From NCBI GenBank assembly GCA_905178155.1, contig CAJINV010000025.1, forward strand, positions 102,453-166,452: a stretch of DNA of 64,000 nt, in the 5' to 3' direction. Both the position numbers and the translations under genes were made by a program. The number at the start of each line of letters is the position of its first letter. Within the stretch, counting starts at the first letter, position 1. The notes under the pieces are model-generated. The model searched no databases. It saw only the letters and a program-made list of their open reading frames with translations, and had not been told where the DNA came from. Positions 1 through 11,167 of the stretch are shown here, piece by piece. Source of the DNA: Amoebophrya sp. A120. Its lineage: Eukaryota; Sar; Dinophyceae; Syndiniales; Amoebophryaceae.

Positions 1-3000
1 TCTTGTTTAGAGTTTCTCTCGGTTGAGGTTTCTCCTATTTGAGGTCTCTCCTGGTTGAGGTTTTTCCTGTTTAGAGTTTCTCTCGGTTGAGGTTTCTCCT
101 ATTTGAGGTCTCTCCTGGTTGAGGTTTTTCCTGTTTAAGCTTTCTCCTGGCTGCGGTTTCTCCTGGTTGAGGTTTCTCCTTGCTGGGGTTTCTCCTGGTT
201 GAGGTTTCTCCCGGTTGAGGTTTCTTCTGGTTGGGGTTTCTCGTGGTTGGCGTTTCCCCTATTTGATGTTTCTCCTGGTTGAGGTTTCTCCTATTTGATT
301 TTTCTCCTGGGTGGAGTTTCTCCTGGTGGAGGTTTCTGCTGGTTGGGGTTTCCCCTGGTTGAGGTTTCTCCTGGTTGAGGTTTCTCCTGGTTAAGGTTTC
401 TCCCGGTTGGGGTTTCTCCTGGTTGCGGTTTTTCCTGGTTGGGGTTTCTCCTGGTTGAGGTTTCTCATATTTGGGGCGTCTCCTGGTTGGGGTTTCTCCT
501 TGTTGGGGTTTCTCCTGGTTGAGGTTTCTCCTGGTTGAGGTTTCCCCCTATTTGAGCTTTCTCCTGGTTGAGGTTTCTCTCTTTGGGGTTTCTCCTGCTT
601 GAGGTTTCTCCTAGCTGAGGTTTCTCATATTTGGGTCTTCTCCTGGTTGAGGTTTCTCCTGGTTGAGGTTTCTCCTGGTTGGGGTTTTTCCTGGTTGGGG
701 TTTCTCCTGTTTGAGGTTTCTCCTGGTTGAGGTTTCTCCTCTTTGGGGTTTCTCCTGGTTCAGGTTTCTCCTGGTTGGAGTTTCTCCTGGTTGAGGTTTC
801 TAATCCTGCTCGTTGGGGTTTCTCCTATTTGAGGTCTCTCCTGGTTAAAGTTTCTCCTGGTTGGGGTTTCTCCTGGTTAAGGTTTCCCCTGGTTGGAGTT
901 TCTCCTGGTTGAGGTTTCTCCTCTTTGAGGTTTCTCCTCTTTGAGGTTTCTCCTGGTTAAGGTTTCTCCTGGTTGGGATTTCTCCTGGTTGAGGTTTCTC
1001 CTGGTTGGGGTTTCTCCTGGTTGAGGTTTCTCTTCTTTGGCATTTCTCCTGGTTGCGGTTTCTCCTGGTTGGGGTTTCTCCTGGTTGGGGTTTCTCCTGG
1101 TTGAGGTTTCTCCTGTTTGAGGTCTCTCCTGGTTGAGGTTTCTCCTCTTTGGGGTTTCTCCTGGTTGGGGTTTCTCCTGCTTGAGGTTTCTCCTGGTTGG
1201 GGTTTCTCCTGGTTGAGGTTTCTCCTGGTTGGGGTTTCTCCTGGTTGGGGTTTCTCCTGGTTGAGGTTTCTCCTGGTTGGGGTTTCTCCTGGTTGGGGTT
1301 TCTCCTGGTTGAGGTTTCTCCTGGTTGGGGTTTCTCCTGGTTGGGGTTTCTCCTGGTTGAGGTTTCTCCTGGTTGGGGTTTCTCCTGGTTGGGGTTTCTC
1401 CTGGTTGAGGTTTCTCCTGGTTGGGGTTTCTCCTGGTTGGGGTTTCTCCTGGTTGAGGTTTCTCCTGGTTGGGGTTTCTCCTGGTTGGGGTTTCTCCTGG
1501 TTGAGGTTTCTCCTGGTTGGGGTTTCTCCTGGTTGAGGTTTCTCCTGGTTGGGGTTTCTCCTGGTTGGGGTTTCTCCTGGTTGAGGTTTCTCCTGGTTGG
1601 GGTTTCTCCTGGTTGGGGTTTCTCCTGGTTGAGGTTTCTCCTGGTTGAGGTTTCTCCTGGTTGGGGTTTCTCCTGGTTGAGGTTTCTCCTGGTTGGGGTT
1701 TCTCCTGGTTGGGGTTTCTCCTGGTTGAGGTTTCTCCTGGTTGGGGTTTCTCCTGGTTGGGGTTTCTCCTGGTTGAGGTTTCTCCTGGTTGGGGTTTCTC
1801 CTGGTTGGGGTTTCTCCTGGTTGAGGTTTCTCCTGGTTGGGGTTTCTCCTGGTTGGGGTTTCTCCTGGTTGAGGTTTCTCCTGGTTGGGGTTTCTCCTGG
1901 TTGGGGTTTCTCCTGGTTGAGGTTTCTCCTGGTTGGGGTTTCTCCTGGTTGGGGTTTCTCCTGGTTGAGGTTTCTCCTGGTTGGGGTTTCTCCTGGTTGG
2001 GGTTTCTCCTGGTTGAGGTTTCTCCTGGTTGGGGTTTCTCCTGGTTGGGGTTTCTCCTGGTTGAGGTTTCTCCTGGTTGGGGTTTCTCCTGGTTGGGGTT
2101 TCTCCTGGTTGAGGTTTCTCCTGGTTGGGGTTTCTCCTGGTTGGGGTTTCTCCTGGTTGAGGTTTCTCCTGGTTGGGGTTTCTCCTGGTTGGGGTTTCTC
2201 CTGGTTGAGGTTTCTCCTGGTTGGGGTTTCTCCTGGTTGGGGTTTCTCCTGGTTGAGGTTTCTCCTGGTTGAGGTTTCTCCTGGTTGGGGTTTCTCCTGG
2301 TTGAGGTTTCTCCTGGTTGGGGTTTCTCCTGGTTGGGGTTTCTCCTGGTTGGGGTTTCTCCTGGTTGGGGTTTCTCCTGGTTGGGGTTTCTCCTGGTTGG
2401 GGTTTCTCCTGGTTGGGGTTTCTCCTGGTTGGGGTTTCTCCTGGTTGGGGTTTCTCCTGGTTGGGGTTTCTCCTGGTTGAGGTTTCTCCTGGTTGGGGTT
2501 TCTCCTGGTTGGGGTTTCTCCTGGTTGAGGTTTCTCCTGGTTGGGGTTTCTCCTGGTTGGGGTTTCTCCTGGTTGGGGTTTCTCCTGGTTGAGGTTCCTC
2601 CTATTTGAGGCCTCTCCTGGTTGAGGTCTCTCTCCCCTGGTTGGGGTTTCTCCTGGTTAAGGTTTCTCCTGGTTGGGGTTTCTCCTGGTTGGGGTTTCTT
2701 CTGGTTGAGGTTTCTCCTGGTTGAGGTTTCTCGTGGTTGGGGTGTCTCCTGGTTGAGGTTTCTCCTGGTTGGAGTTTCTCCTGGTTGAGGTTTCTCCTGG
2801 TTGGGGTTTCTCCTGGTTGAGGTTTCTCATATTTGGGGTTTCTCCTGGTTGAGGTTTCTCCTGGTTGCGGTTTCTCCTTGTTGGAGTTTCTCCTGGTTGA
2901 GGTTTTTCCTGGTTGAGGTTTCTCCTCTTTGAGGTTCGTCCTCTTTGGGGTTTCTCCTGTTTGAGGTTTCTCCTGGTTGAGGTTTCTCCTGGTTGAGGTT

Positions 3001-4090
3001 TCTCCTGGTTGAGGTTTCTCCTATTTGGTGTTTCCCCTGGTTGAGGTTTCTCCTGGTTGAGGTTTCTCCTGGTTAAGGTTTCTCCTGGTTCAGGTTTCTC
3101 CTGGTTGGGGTTTGGGATTTCTCCTGGTTGGGGTCTCTCCTGGGTGAGGTTTCTCCTGGTTGAGGTTTCTCCTATTTGAGGCCCCTCCTGGTTGAGGTTT
3201 CTCCTCCTTGGGGTTTCTCCTGGTTGGGGTTTCTCCTGGTTAAGGTTTCTCCTGGTTGGAGTTTCTCCTGGTTGAGGTTTCTCCTGGTTGGGGTTTCTCC
3301 TATTTGGGGTTTTTCCTGGTTGAGGTTTCTCCTCTTTGGGGTTTCTCCTGATTGAGGTTTCTCCTGGTTGAGGTTTCTCCTGGTTGGAGTTTCCCCGGGT
3401 TGAGGTTTCTCCTGTTTGGAGTTTCTCCTGGTTGAGGTTTTTGCTATTTGAGGCTTCTCCTGGTTGGGGTTTCTCCTATTTGAGCTGTCTCCTGGTTGAG
3501 GTTTCTCCTGGTTGAGGTTTCTCCTGGTTGGGGTTTCTCCTGGTCGAGGTTTCTCCCGGCTAGAGTTTCTCCTGGTTGGGGTTTCTCCTGGTTGAGGTTT
3601 CTCCTATTTGATGTCTCTCCTGGTTGAGGTTTCTCCTATTTGGTGTTTTTCCTGGTTGAGGTTTCTCCTGGTGAAGGTTTCTCCTGGTTGGGGTTTCTCC
3701 TGGTTGAGGTTTCTCCTATTTGGGGGCTCTCCTGGTTGAGGTCTCCCCTGGTTGAGGTTTCTCCTGGTTGAGGTTTCTCCTGTTTGGGGTTTCTCCTTGC
3801 TGAGGTTTCTCCTCTTTGGGGTTTCTCCTGGTTGGGGCTTCTCCTGGTTGAGGTTTCTCCTGGTTGGGGTTTCTCCTGGTTGGGGTTTCTCCTTTTTTGG
3901 GGTTTCTCCTGGTTGGGGTTCCTCCTGATTGAGGTTTCTCCTGGTTGGGCATTCTCCTGGCTGGGGTTTCTCCTCTTTAGGTTTTCTCCTGATTGGAGTT
4001 TCTCCTGGTCGAAGCCGCCCGCCCCTGTTTGAGGTTTCTCCTGGTTGAAGCTTCTCCTGGCTGAGGTTTCTCCTGGTTGTGGTTCCTCTG
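1..4090. repeat. 16-bp minisatellite with 48-bp higher-order core
   Basis: Tandem array of a 16-bp unit, GGTTTCTCCTGGTTGR, almost free of A on the plus strand. From about 1181 to 2590 the units are nearly identical and follow a G-G-A order of the last base, giving a 48-bp higher-order repeat. The flanks (1-1180 and 2590-4090) are diverged, with variants such as CTCCTATTTGAGG and CTCCTCTTTGGGG. Because 16 is not a multiple of three, one 48-bp block reads as 16 residues in every frame, so the long plus-strand open frames here are by-products. Units ending in G create GGGG runs every 16 bases. No TTTAGGG telomere repeat is seen. Confidence 0.97.
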
Positions 4091-5470
4091 CTTGGGATTC
4101 TTCTTTGTCGGGGCCCCTGCTTTCGGTTTTATGTTTGCCAGCGCCCCGAAGGTGCGTGGTGCGCCTATTGTTTTGGTTTTGCGCCTCCGCACCTGTCTGC
4201 GGCGCCGGTGGTTCCCGGTGGCGACGCGGCAGGCCGAGGTCGTGGCGGCGCGTTTGTACCGCTGCAGCCTGCGGCCCGCCTGCGTGGGCCGTTGTTAAGC
4301 TCTGCGCCTCGGGGCGCGGCGCCTTATTTTGTCCGGCACATATTGCGAGGCCGGCGGCAGTGGTTTTGGGCGGGGTTGCCGTCGCAGCGCTGCGCGGGCG
4401 GCGTTTTTTGCTGTAGCAAACGGGGCGGCTCTCAGATGCCCACTGACTCGCCCGCCCTACCGTTTGTGGGTGTTCTTCAGGCACCGCTCCCATTGTTGTC
4501 CTGCAAAAGAAAGCTGCCTGATGCCCCTGGCCCCTCTCTGCCTTGAGGGCTCGTCATTTCTTTCGGCGGCGTGTTTGTGTGCTCCGACAGCCTCCTGCCT
4601 GGCTGATGGTTTTCCGACACCCTCCGGCCCGGAGGAGTTTTTTTGTTTTCGCTGCTTCCAATGCGAATGCGGGGGTGTGTGAGAGAGTTTCTTTGATGTT
4701 GGAGGTTTGCCTGAATTGTATTTCTTGTCATTTTTCTTGTCTAAGAAGCTTGCGCTACATTGTATTTCTTGCCCTTGTAGTTTTTTGCCCATGTGCCAGA
4801 GCCAAGGAGACCTGTTTTTTACCTTGGAAAGGTCCTGTGTCTCGGTTTTTTCTTCGGGAGACTGTTTTGCGCCAGTATTGCTTGCGCAGTGCACCCCCGA
4901 GCGGACCAGATTGTTTTTTTTTTCAGTGGCCTGCGCAACATATCCTCCCCGTGGAACCGAAAGCAAGCGTAGCCTATAGGCCGGCCTTTCTACAGTTGGA
5001 CTTAGAAGTAGATATGGAAGACTAGACAGGTTCAAGCCCTATAGCAGTAAGCTCTTTTTGTTTTTTGCCATGTATCAGAGGGCTTTACTATCTTCATAAG
5101 ATGGGTGCTGGCACTTATCCGTTTGTCTGCACTTGGTTGGCCCCCCTGCTAAAAATCTCTTTGCATTTACTTACCACCATGTCCCCCGCCTTTTGTCTTC
5201 GTTGTGTCTGTGTACGATATGCATGTCTTGCTTCATCTGCCTTCCACAGTGTTGTGCGCTTTGTTTGATTAGTTTCGACCTTGAACTACAGCGAAAAGAA
5301 AGCATAACGCTCTGAAGCGAAGTCATTTTTTTCGTCACAGACCGCCTCTAAATTCGCTTTGGATTGTAATTGTTCGGCGACACATCGCTTGTCGTACCGG
5401 AGAAGCTTTTTTTTCCTTAGAATCTACTGTCTGGGCATTGTGCCGCCAGTAAAAGAAACAAGCAAATAAA
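4091..5470. other. Unique sequence after the minisatellite, no supported gene
   Basis: GC-rich from 4100 to 4430, then T-rich on the plus strand to about 5300. A minus-strand open frame of 285 codons (4493 down to 3636) begins in unique sequence and runs into the minisatellite, reading charged 16-residue repeats with a NQEKPQPGETS motif. I see no family resemblance and treat it as possible but unsupported. Confidence 0.5.
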
Positions 5471-5737
5471 ATGGCCCGCGGCGCCGCGTCGTCATCAACT
5501 TCGAAAGGGAAGAACAAGAGCAGCGGATCTGTACTGCAGACTGCGATGAAAAGCGCGAAGATGATCGTCGGCACCGCCATGAAGTCAATGGGCGGAAAGA
5601 AGGTGGTCGTCGCAAAAGCCATGAAATCCAGCACGAAGTCCATGAAAGCTGCTGTGGAGAAGAATGTGGGCGGTCGTCCGGGAACGAGGTGGAGTAAGCG
5701 GTTGAAGGACCTCGGGAACTGTGCAGGAAAAACTTGA
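5471..5737 (+). CDS. Small basic protein with AMKSM/KAMKS repeats (first exon or whole gene)
   Basis: Eighty-eight codons rich in Lys, Ser, Ala and Met, with repeated (T)AMKSM, KAMKSS and KSMKAA motifs and a GTRWSKRLKDLG tail. Lys-Met-rich repeats of this type are common in dinoflagellate chromatin-associated proteins, so a nucleic-acid-binding role is a fair guess; no DVNP or histone-fold core is visible. The ATG at 5471 follows a CAAATAAA context. The frame may not end at 5737: a basic stretch in open frame at about 6031-6121 (GRGKATAKAS) ends at a perfect GTAAGT donor, and a donor at about 5672 (GGCG/GTCGTC) would join it in frame. Confidence 0.6.
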   Translation: MARGAASSSTSKGKNKSSGSVLQTAMKSAKMIVGTAMKSMGGKKVVVAKAMKSSTKSMKAAVEKNVGGRPGTRWSKRLKDLGNCAGKT

Positions 5738-6030
5738 GCCCGACACCGCGAGCGCTTGTGCTACAGTGCCGCTTAGCAGTTTAGTGCTTGCTTTTTGGAA
5801 CAAGTCAAAATCTACGTCAAGCACTTGCACTGAAATCCGATCCGTGACAAACGTGAAAAAAAAATCGCGTTACTCCAGGAACTTCTTCGGCCTCCTCCTC
5901 TTTTTGCCAGGATGTAGTCCTCGCAATCAGTGCGGCGCGCCTCATGCGGTCGCGTCGTACCTTACGCAACAGCGTGACACAGCTGCAAAGAGCCGACAAA
6001 AAAACGCGCCGCTGCCTACTTAATGCCTGC

Positions 6031-6121
6031 AAGGCCGTGGCAAAGCCACTGCTAAGGCCAGCGCCGCATCGGTCGCAGGCATTTCAAAGTCAGCGCGCCA
6101 GGGCGTCCGTTCGCCTTGTGT
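6031..6121 (+). CDS. Probable internal exon of the basic-protein gene
   Basis: Open frame reading GRGKATAKASAAS and then SARQGVRSPC, followed directly by GTAAGTAC at 6122. The composition matches the preceding basic exon. The 5' acceptor is probably CTGCAAG just before GCCGTGG. The next exon could be the one opening near 6580. This gene model is inference from composition and splice-like sites. Confidence 0.35.
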
Positions 6122-6548
6122 AAGTACACGGAGGGCTGCGCACTCCAGTAGAGCGGAGCTCTTAGATGAGAATCAATCTCGGCTCTGAGCAACTGAAACA
6201 AGTTGTTAGATGAGAATCTCGATGGAGTTACCATGAACAGCTACAGATCAGTCAAGGAACATCAGTGTTGCAACGAAAGACTGCTTGTTCATTGCGGCTG
6301 AGGCTGTGCACTGGGTTCACGGTCAGCACACTGTGCTCCCCAATCAGGTCCTGGATGGTTCTTTGCGCTTCCCTTGCAGCTGCTGCAAAAGAAAACGGGT
6401 GGACGTGATAGCATGTGGATCAACATTTTTTACAACTTGTGCGCAAAATACAACAAACCGCCTCGATGTACTGTGGTTCAAGAACTATGATCTCTACTTA
6501 GACAAAGCGCTGCCGCACAATCGCTGGCGTCACGGGCTCAGGTTGTAA

Positions 6549-7343
6549 TTTTCAATACATATTCAAAAACCGGCGGCAAGCGATAAAAAAGCCCTGAAGA
6601 AATGGCGGGATTCGTACAAACGCGAGAAGGAGCTGCACGAAGAAGCAGCTGCACGCAGAGGAGAAGATCCGGTTTTCGACGTGCCGGTGCTGAACCTCGA
6701 CGACAATGACGATCAAGAAGATGATGACGACGACGATGAACAGGGCGATGAAGAGGACGACGAGGTGGAGGAGGATGACGGCGAGGGTGAGTACGAGGAG
6801 GAGGAGGATGACAGCGAGGGGGAGGAGGATGACAGCGAGGGGGAGGAGGATGACAGCGAGGGGGAGTACGAGTACGAAGAGGAAGAAGATGAAGATGAAG
6901 ATGAAGAACAGGCAGAGGAGAATGCAGCGGTCCCCTGCCAATCCGCAAACACCATCAAACAGCAGCCGCTACAACTCCCTCTGACCACAAGCAACGTGTC
7001 GAAGTCGATGACGTACGTAGCGCAGCGGGTCAGCATGCCAGAAGTGATCCTAGCCTTCGTGTGCGGTGCAATGTTCGCGTTCGTGGTGCTGGCGTACGTC
7101 GTGAACCACCTGATCTGCGCGGGCGTCGTCGAGCTGAAGGTGTACGATGTGCCGATCGGCGGGACTACCACCACGAGTACAACTACTTCCACGTCTTCCA
7201 CAAGCACCTTTCCTCCGACCACCCAGGTCCCGACTTCCAGTTCCTCTTCCACTACTCCCCGCACCACCTCGCGCACCGGCACCCTCAACGAGGACGACCA
7301 GCGGGCCGCATATCGAGATGAAAAATCGCTTTATCCCACATGA
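6549..7343 (+). CDS. Acidic single-pass membrane protein, unknown function
   Basis: The frame is open from 6549, and the coding-like part starts near 6580 (KKALKKWRDSYKREKELHEE), ahead of the first ATG-like start at 6681. It continues with about 75 residues of Asp/Glu including EEDDSEGEEDDSEGE tandem repeats, a hydrophobic segment (VILAFVCGAMFAFVVLAYVV, about 7036-7098) and a Thr/Ser-rich tail (TTTTSTTTSTSS) resembling a glycosylated stalk. Upstream lies a stop at 6546, so an intron acceptor is expected near 6580. It may be the 3' part of the basic-protein gene. No known family recognised. Confidence 0.55.
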   Translation, partial: FSIHIQKPAASDKKALKKWRDSYKREKELHEEAAARRGEDPVFDVPVLNLDDNDDQEDDDDDDEQGDEEDDEVEEDDGEGEYEEEEDDSEGEEDDSEGEEDDSEGEYEYEEEEDEDEDEEQAEENAAVPCQSANTIKQQPLQLPLTTSNVSKSMTYVAQRVSMPEVILAFVCGAMFAFVVLAYVVNHLICAGVVELKVYDVPIGGTTTTSTTTSTSSTSTFPPTTQVPTSSSSSTTPRTTSRTGTLNEDDQRAAYRDEKSLYPT

Positions 7344-8890
7344 CGCCCAGAGGAAATTTTTGCTGTGTGAGAATGAAATTGATATACACAGATGATCGGC
7401 ATCAAGCTGTGCTGTTGAGTCATCGCTTTCAACGTGACTTGTGCTCAATTGTCGTGTGGTGCAAATTTTCATGTCCCTGCGGTAGGGTGGGATGGGGAGC
7501 AGATTGTTCACTTTGATACAAACGACTACTTCTACGGGGGAAGAGTGCCGGGCACGTTCAAGCTGTAATCACGACAGCACGCAGGTCGTGGATACGGGTA
7601 GGTCGATGTGACGGGAGGAAACGGGCGATGAGGTTCTACATATGATCCACAAAAAAACAACAGTGCGGCAATTACAACTGCTTGGCAGTACTCTTCCTTG
7701 CTGCAATGGAATAGGCATCTGTGAGTCAGGCTTTCTTTCTCAGAAAATTGAGTTTCTCTACATGTTTTCAAAGCAGAAGTAAGGTTAGAAGTAGCAAGAG
7801 AGGTAAGTAAGTACTTCCTTCTCTTCTACTTATTTTACAGCCGCAAGAACAAGGTGGCTCTGGCTGCTTATATTCTTGGTCAGCTTATCTCTCCTTCGGA
7901 AAGCAAAAATGATACGAAACAGTTTCAATTGATGAACATCCACTAATTCATGATATTTCGGAGCACACAAGAACATAGTTTCGCTCTATTATACACAACC
8001 CGAACGCACATGTCACAAAATGCATTTCTTTTTTTGGGTACCTCACTTTTAATCAGACACTTGAACGTCTTTGAACAGCAACAGAAGCGCGATAAAAACA
8101 GTCGGAAATTGTACACATGAGGATGACATAGACATTAACATTTAAAGTTGTGAACCTGTACAAAATTGATTTTTTTGTAACTGTACACCGACCATCAACA
8201 TCACATGGCTCCTATCGAGAGCAAAAAAAGCTGTCTTGCGGCGCATCTGCAAACCGTGTATGCCGGTGTTGGGTCATCTCGCCATGGGAGATGGAGCAGC
8301 GTCTTGTCATTCTTCAATGTTGCGTGATCACTATCGGTTATTTCCGTCGTCGATTACGATTAGTGGCAGTGTCTTGAGTCGGTCCTCTTTTGTTCATGTG
8401 TTTTTCCCCCCACAAGGGAAGGTCAAACTTGGCGTAGCTGGAGGTTTGAGTTGGGCGCAGACGAGCTTAGAAGTGTTACTCAATTCCGCTTTTACCTTCA
8501 CAAAGAAAAATTCAAAATACGAAAAACTGCGGTAAAAGTTTTTTTCGGCGGCACAATCAAGAAGGAGCTAGGGGTCAAACACGCACAGCTGTTCTTCTCA
8601 TAGCATACCCTGTCCCACCATCTAGAATTGAATCATTCAAGACTCCGACTACCTCACCTTCTACCAACTGCTTACTTCACCCTTGTAGCACGAAGCAAAC
8701 CCGCGAGTTGCATTTTAGTTCTACGACTTCCACCTCTTCATTTACGTTTGATCGTCGTGTCCCAGCCAAGCCTACTTCGTTTTCAAAACGACTTCAGTGG
8801 ACAGAAGCTTGAAATCAAAACACTGAAACAATTCAAGCTAAGAACTAGTTCCAGTAGCATCTTCTTCCTTGACAAGCAGAATCAACACTC
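7344..8890. other. No gene seen
   Basis: AT-rich sequence with short open frames only. A splice-donor-like GTAAGTAAGTACTT lies at 7803. Nothing convincing on either strand. Confidence 0.5.
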
Positions 8891-9283
8891 ATGGGAGCCA
8901 ACCAATCCGCACCTGCGCCCGTGAACAAGGGGGGGCGCCCGGTGAAAAGCAATGAGCAGGAGATGCAGGAGTTGCTAGACCAGAGGCCGCAGCGGACTCT
9001 GGCTCGGTTGCCGAACGGCGACTTGCAAGAGGTGGACGCGAACGCTCTGCTGGAGTGGTTTGTCAAGAAGGAGGAGCTGGAAAAAACGCACAAGAAGCGC
9101 GAGGACGAGCGGGCCAGAAAGCAGGCGCAAAGAGACGCGCTCCAGCAGGGAGACGCGGAATCTGCGAAGGAGCATGACAAGAAGCTGCTCGTGCTGCTGT
9201 TCCTCTCGTTGTGCATCAATTTGGGGTTCATCAAGTACCTCTTTGTGTCCGGCACCTCCCACGCGAATCTGTTTGAGTTCTAA
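8891..9283 (+). CDS. Small N-myristoylated, tail-anchored coiled-coil protein
   Basis: A 130-codon intact frame. The N-terminus MGANQSA fits an N-myristoylation signal (Gly2, small residue at 6). The middle is a charged helix (KKEELEKTHKKREDERARKQ) likely to form a coiled coil, and the end carries one hydrophobic segment (LLVLLFLSLCINLGFIKYLF) close to the C-terminus. This suggests a protein attached to a membrane at both ends. The start is the first ATG, after CAGAATCAACACTC. No introner interrupts it. Family not recognised. Confidence 0.7.
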   Translation: MGANQSAPAPVNKGGRPVKSNEQEMQELLDQRPQRTLARLPNGDLQEVDANALLEWFVKKEELEKTHKKREDERARKQAQRDALQQGDAESAKEHDKKLLVLLFLSLCINLGFIKYLFVSGTSHANLFEF

Positions 9284-10364
9284 CCTCGTCGACAAGCAGG
9301 GCTTAGTTCCTGAATACCGGTGCTGCAACCAGAGCTGGCGGTCTGTCGCACGGTGCGATGAAATAGATGCTGGTCAACATGTTGCCGGGACGAGTAGCGG
9401 TGAGCATCTCTTGTGTATAGAAAACTGATGATTGAACAGCACGAATAGATACTTCTTACAGAATTTGCAAACTACATCTTCTCTTCTGTAGTGCGAGGCT
9501 GCTGGTGAAAGGTAGCGCTCGCATTAAAATCGTTAATGAATGTACAACGTTTCCATTTGAGATCGCCAATGAGCATACAATTGTTTCTTCTCTATCTGAT
9601 TTTTTGTTTCAATTTTTCCATAGTGCATAAAACGGTGATCGATGTTACACGAGAAGACATAGAGACATAGGTTTTTTCACTGTGGCGGTTGGTGGGGCAG
9701 AACGCCTTGTGTATGGAAAAGTGTAGACTACCACCATCACAATATGTTTATGTTTGCCGCACTTCCGTGTCGCAAGAGCGTGGCCAGGTGGTGAGTAGAC
9801 TGTCGGCCAAGTGTTGTTGTCTCTTTCTACATTGAATGGTTCCTATCAAGAGCAAACACGAAAGTTGCTCAGTGCGCAGGGGTAAAAACTTAAACTTCTT
9901 TAAGCACAGATTGCGGTCGCGTCATTTTGCGCTGTAACCGTCGATGTTAATGTGAAATGTGTTCCCGTCGACCTCGATGTCATATCCACAGTGTCGACTT
10001 GCTGCTTTCTCGTGGCAGAGCGCCGCGTTGTTGACGCACAATAATTGTTGACAGTGAGAAGTCGCTTGGATTTGAAAATTGACAGTCGCTTCGATTTGAA
10101 AATGAAGAAGGAACTACCGTTGCCGAAACGTAGTGCAGATCCTGGATCAACAACTGTAAAAGACAATTTTGAGCTAGAGACCATGGCCGAGGTTCCCCCA
10201 ATGCACTTATTGTAGTTTTCCTTGCTGGTGGTCACCAGCAACACTTCCACCTGCGCAGAAGTAGGTCTGCGGTATTGTAATAGTGCGAACTTCAATTTGT
10301 GACGAGGATCAAGATCGTGGTTGCCGTGGTCGTATCAATCTGTTTTCCTCTCTTCTGACTTCTG
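9284..10364. other. No gene seen
   Basis: Intergenic. Short open frames on both strands have no coding character. A 20-base near-repeat containing GTCGCTTSGATTTGAAAATG occurs twice around 10060-10105. Confidence 0.5.
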
Positions 10365-11042
10365 ATGAGTGAACACGAGGACGAGCCGCGGTCGGGGCCT
10401 TCAGCTCCAGGACAGGACCACAGGCAGGAAAGGCAGGACCTCCTGGCGCCCAGCAGTGCCTCCGAGGACCCGGCAAGTAGTACATCTGCGGCACCTGCTC
10501 CCGGTGAACGTCAGGAAAATAACGCTGGTGCGGACAATTCTTCACTCGGGGCTCCTGTAGCTGGTACCGGCACTGGAGAACAATCTACGTCGGAGGTCAC
10601 ATCTTTACAACGAGATGAAAATAATGCCACAGCTTCACCTGCTGGTGACACATCACCGCCCTTTCCTGTCCACGAAGCGCAACAAGCACTAGAGAAGACA
10701 GGAGATCTACTGGCCAGAACAAAAGCATCCCCAGCCCACCTCGCGGAGAATTATGCCGCAATAATGAAATGGCACCTGAAACGGTCGGAAGAAAATCTGC
10801 GAGGGGAATTCAACGAAAAGTACGTGACGAAGGACGACTGGATTATTTTCCAAGACGAGCTGACTGTCATCGGGGGCGAGGTCGAACGACATAAGGGCGC
10901 GCTCGAGAAGCAGCTCGACTTGTTTCTGAGCTCCCGCAAAGCATCGGAAAAACTGAGCAAGACAGTGCAATGGCGTATCCTCGAGAAAATCCGTTTTGCG
11001 ATCGTTTTTGCGCAGTCGGCAATACGATCCTTGGTTGCATGA
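10365..11042 (+). CDS. Disordered protein with helical C-terminus, unknown
   Basis: Starts at ATG 10365. The first 100 residues are Ser/Ala/Pro/Glu-rich and disordered; the rest (from HEAQQALEKTGDLLARTK on) is a charged, probably helical domain with KWHLKRSEENLRGEFNEKY. It ends IRSLVA before a stop at 11042. It may be the first exon of the next frame (11168-12709), which has no good start codon; a GTTGC donor at 11034 would be in phase 0, but I could not find a matching acceptor. Confidence 0.6.
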   Translation: MSEHEDEPRSGPSAPGQDHRQERQDLLAPSSASEDPASSTSAAPAPGERQENNAGADNSSLGAPVAGTGTGEQSTSEVTSLQRDENNATASPAGDTSPPFPVHEAQQALEKTGDLLARTKASPAHLAENYAAIMKWHLKRSEENLRGEFNEKYVTKDDWIIFQDELTVIGGEVERHKGALEKQLDLFLSSRKASEKLSKTVQWRILEKIRFAIVFAQSAIRSLVA

Positions 11043-11167
11043 GATCATGTATAGACAATAATCCCTGTTGTACTGTATTTGCAGGAGGCCAGGCTGTGCT
11101 GGAGTTTCATAACCTTGATTTTTTCCAGAAACGAAGTAGTCAACGTGCATTCTCACCACGTTCGTGA

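Noticed and set aside
727-2608. Long plus-strand frames (up to 427 codons) reading GFSWLRFLLVGVSPGW repeats
   Set aside because: They are produced by a stop-free 16-bp satellite unit in every frame; no unique coding sequence or proper start is attached.
6713-7288. Minus-strand 191-codon frame opposite the acidic gene
   Set aside because: It is the mirror of Asp/Glu codons (reads poly-Ser) and overlaps a better plus-strand frame.
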